10,000 bases of DNA from Chrysomallon squamiferum (taxonomy: Eukaryota; Mollusca; Gastropoda; Neomphalida; Peltospiridae): the NCBI GenBank assembly GCA_012295275.1, contig CM022675.1, positions 11,427,016 through 11,437,015 of the forward strand. The letters are read 5' to 3'. Both the position numbers and the translations under genes were made by a program. Below the pieces are notes generated by a model, which was not told where the DNA came from, ran no database searches, and saw only the letters and a program-made list of their open reading frames with translations. Below are positions 7,970 through 10,000 of this stretch, one piece after another. Position 1 is the first letter of the stretch; every line of letters begins with the position of its first letter.

Positions 7970-8052
7970 TTGATTTTGATTTTGATTTATTTTATTTTAT
8001 TTTGTTTTGTTTTATTTTATTTATTTATTTATTTATTGGTTTATTTTTATTA
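7970..8052. repeat. TTTTGA / TTTTA / TTTA repeat tract
   Basis: Three TTTTGA units, then TTTTA and TTTTG units, then TTTA units (8019-8036). The last block contains overlapping ATTTA and TTATTTATT strings that would be an AU-rich mRNA-decay element if this is a + strand 3' UTR. Slippage origin is equally adequate. Confidence 0.9.
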
Positions 8053-8062
8053 TTGCTAATTT

Positions 8063-8076
8063 AAAAAAAAAAAAAA
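8063..8076. repeat. Poly(A) run, A14
   Basis: Fourteen consecutive A residues between AATTT and TTATAATC. Confidence 0.95.
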
Positions 8077-8127
8077 TTATAATCTGATATTAATTTAATA
8101 AACTGAATCAAAAATATTGTATTTACT

Positions 8128-8210
8128 GTTATTATTATTAGTAGTAGTAGTAGTAGTAGTATTGTTATTATTATTATTATTATTATTTGTGTGTGTATGT
8201 GTGCATGTAT
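8128..8210. repeat. ATT / GTA / TTA / GT compound microsatellite
   Basis: A short ATT block, seven GTA units (about 8140-8160), a TTA block (8163-8187), then GT with TATGTG and CATG variants to about 8210. Each block differs from its neighbour by one base per unit. Confidence 0.92.
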
Positions 8211-8690
8211 TTGTAAAAATTATTAAATGTATTTTGAATTGATTTGTTATCCATGATATATTTACTAAATTATTAGTTTTTAAAACTTTTGCTTTAACTT
8301 TCTACTTAATGTGGAATAAAATTAATCTGTCTTTAAACATATATGCGTGTATTATTCGGCTTGTTTCATACTGTTTTTAAAAAAAATATTCAATCGTTAC
8401 AAAAGAAAGGAATTGTGGAATTAAAATAAAAAGAGAATAGAAAGTCAGTTAAACAAAGCTGTATGGTTGAAGTAAAATAACATATTAACTAATGGTAAAC
8501 AAATTCTGCCTAAATTCTGATATTTCTCAAATTTGGTGTAAGTTTTTGCAGATTTAAATAAATTTGAATAAGCTGAAATGCCTTCTACTTTCATGTTAAA
8601 AAATAAAGAATTTGTTCTTTCTATTGCTCATATGTTTGTGTCTTTGAGTAATAAGGTTTCTAAAAAGATACATTAGTTTAATTCGTTGTT

Positions 8691-8706
8691 TTATATATAT
8701 ATATAT
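8691..8706. repeat. (TA)8 run
   Basis: A short TA run just upstream of the A-box-like segment and the large TC array. Confidence 0.92.
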
Positions 8707-8713
8707 TAAAAAG

Positions 8714-8730
8714 TAGCTCAGCTAGTTAAA
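8714..8730 (+). other. tRNA A-box-like scrap
   Basis: TAGCTCAGCTAGTTAAA closely resembles the D-arm and internal A box of tRNAs (TAGCTCAGTTGGTTAGA type). There is no room for a tRNA, because a (TC)n array begins three bases later. It may be the truncated head of a tRNA-derived SINE that was overrun by the microsatellite. Confidence 0.3.
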
Positions 8731-8731
8731 G

Positions 8732-8929
<198 letters not shown>

Positions 8930-9082
8930 GATGAATAAGTATATGTAGATGTTGCGTATTCGTATGTGAAAGTAAATATGCATATATTATTATGGAACAA
9001 TGAAATCTAAATTTGTCACTATCTATGCATATATTCATCTTATTTCTATATGAATGTAAATGGGTTTGTTTCGGGTTGTCTC
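8930..9082. other. Short unique spacer
   Basis: AT-rich sequence between the palindromic array and the T22 run. It contains ATATGCATAT-like strings and no open frame of interest. Confidence 0.5.
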
Positions 9083-9104
9083 TTTTTTTTTTTTTTTTTT
9101 TTTT
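9083..9104. repeat. Poly(T) run, T22
   Basis: Twenty-two Ts ending at GGTGTGATGG. On the minus strand this is ACC followed by a poly(A), possibly a retroposon tail. Confidence 0.96.
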
Positions 9105-9645
9105 GGTGTGATGGTTGTATTTGTTGATGATTATGCATGTATGTGTTTGCGCTACAAAAAGGTAAAGAATTATTTAGCAAGTCAGACAAATACGTCATAA
9201 AACAACAAAGAAGACAAGTATCTAGACAGGGAAAGGAAAAAAAAAACAAGCACACCTTACAGACAAACATACTGACTGACACACACGTAGACGTTCGGAC
9301 GTAGTCACAGTCCATAATAACAACAACACTTTCTGACTACATCCGTGTCTAAATGACCAGATATATGAAACCTGCCTTTGAGAACTGTAAGACATTCTTC
9401 TCCTGTTTTTAGCAAAGATCTGGTTTCTTCTTCGCTTCAGCGGTCGCACGTAGCTGTAGCTGTGTGTGTGTGTGTAGTCGAAGTGTGTCGAAGTGACGAT
9501 GGACACCGCGTGGGAGTCGAGGTGACAGAGAAACATTTCTCACACGTCAGCTGTCTGTCTCGCCGTATCCGGCAATAAACAGAATCAGAAACTGTGGACT
9601 GGAAGCGAGGGTTGCTAGACCAAAACTGTGTTAGGATCGAGAAAG
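9105..9645. other. Unique sequence with CpG-rich 3' part, no confident gene
   Basis: Non-repetitive apart from A10 at 9237-9246 and a short GT run at 9461-9476. 9430-9640 has about 16 CpGs. The + frame 9378-9578 (66 codons, no ATG) and the minus frame 9222-9536 are open but give no recognisable domain, and both pass through the GT run. CCGGCAATAAACAG at 9569-9582 contains an AATAAA hexamer in an otherwise GC-moderate context. Confidence 0.5.
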
Positions 9646-9815
<170 letters not shown>

Positions 9816-9880
9816 GCGGACAAGTAGTTCAGGATAGGATTTTCTTATAGTTTTAAATTACTTAATACTTAATATCCACT
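9816..9880. other. Short unique spacer
   Basis: AT-rich sequence between the AG array and the AC-rich tract. No feature is seen. Confidence 0.5.
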
Positions 9881-9950
9881 CAACGTGAACACACGTACAC
9901 ACGTACAGACACGCACACACATACACACATGCACACACTGGTCACACAGA
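9881..9950. repeat. AC-rich degenerate microsatellite
   Basis: ACACACGT-type units, with two ACACACGT copies eight to ten bases apart near 9889-9906, give way to CACACAT and CACACTG variants. The sequence after it (9951-10000) is unique and shows no feature. Confidence 0.8.
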
Positions 9951-10000
9951 AACAGGTGGAACACTGAAAGATCAGGACAGTTTTTAGAAACTAGTTCAGA

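Larger units (their letters stand above)
6327..8690. other. Long T-rich region with few long microsatellites (intron, 3' UTR or intergenic)
   Basis: This is the longest stretch of the window without a long microsatellite. The + strand is richer in T than A, GC is low, and stops are frequent in all frames. It holds several T-rich tracts, a Pumilio-type site, ACGT-core palindromes and at least seven AATAAA hexamers (6909, 7248, 8097, 8315, 8425, 8557, 8602). That number is about what such AT-rich sequence gives by chance. A long + strand 3' UTR or an intron would both fit; no protein-coding gene is visible. Confidence 0.55.

Noticed and set aside
8097-8607. Cluster of five AATAAA hexamers as proof of a gene 3' end.
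   Set aside because: In sequence this AT-rich about one AATAAA per 500 bases is expected by chance, so the count is not evidence on its own.
9222-9578. Overlapping + and minus frames in the 9200-9600 region.
   Set aside because: Both pass through a GT run, the + frame starts at TTG with no ATG, and neither shows a domain or conserved motif.

Overview
This window looks like non-coding nuclear DNA from an animal. I found no confident gene, no rRNA or complete tRNA, no CRISPR array and no recognisable transposase or reverse transcriptase. By a hand tally, roughly a third of the 10 kb is simple sequence repeat: very long (AG)n/(CT)n tracts, TATC/ACAG tetranucleotides, AAT/AAC/ACT triplets, GT/AC and AT tracts, and poly(A)/(T) runs. 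The rest is AT-rich single-copy-looking sequence with a few short CpG-rich islands. This mix resembles invertebrate genomes, for example molluscs and cephalopods in particular. That assignment is an inference from texture only and is weak. Nothing suggests a bacterium or a dense coding region.

Layout. 1-406: (AG)n ending in (ACAG)n. 407-1100: unique AT-rich spacer with a weak tRNA-promoter-like pair. 1101-1252: (CT)65 then (ATCT)n. 1253-2380: AC, ACT, AAT and AAC arrays with diffuse, decayed edges. 2380-2840: unique sequence, perhaps the end of an old minus-strand retroposon, plus a poly(A) run. 2841-3190: GT/GTAT and TATC/TCTC arrays. 3191-3877: unique, with CpG-containing motifs at helical spacing and a compact hairpin. 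3878-4572: decayed TATC, TTTG, TTTTA and TGAG/TGAA arrays and a T tract. 4573-5126: unique, with the most CpG-dense stretch of the window. 5127-5515: (AG)n, ACAG/ATAG and A-rich sequence. 5516-6240: CpG-rich unique sequence, then three large T tracts. 6239-6326: the only plausible, still weak, exon candidate. 6327-8690: 2.4 kb of T-rich sequence with little microsatellite content, which could be an intron, a long 3' UTR or intergenic DNA. 8691-8930: TA, a tRNA-A-box-like scrap, (TC)48, (AT)14, GT/AC, AT. 8930-9645: unique, with T22 and a CpG-rich patch. 9646-9815: (AG)n. 9816-10000: AC-rich end.

All long open frames either translate repeats (SLSL, RERE, IYLS, VCMC, polyF) or are short frames without an ATG in unique sequence. 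I therefore call no protein-coding gene. The observations most worth checking are the candidate exon at 6239-6326, the inverted pair of TCACGTGA sites, the imperfect palindrome at 8831-8929, the hairpin at 3741-3776, the T tracts that all end in GGT, and the CpG-dense islands between repeats.
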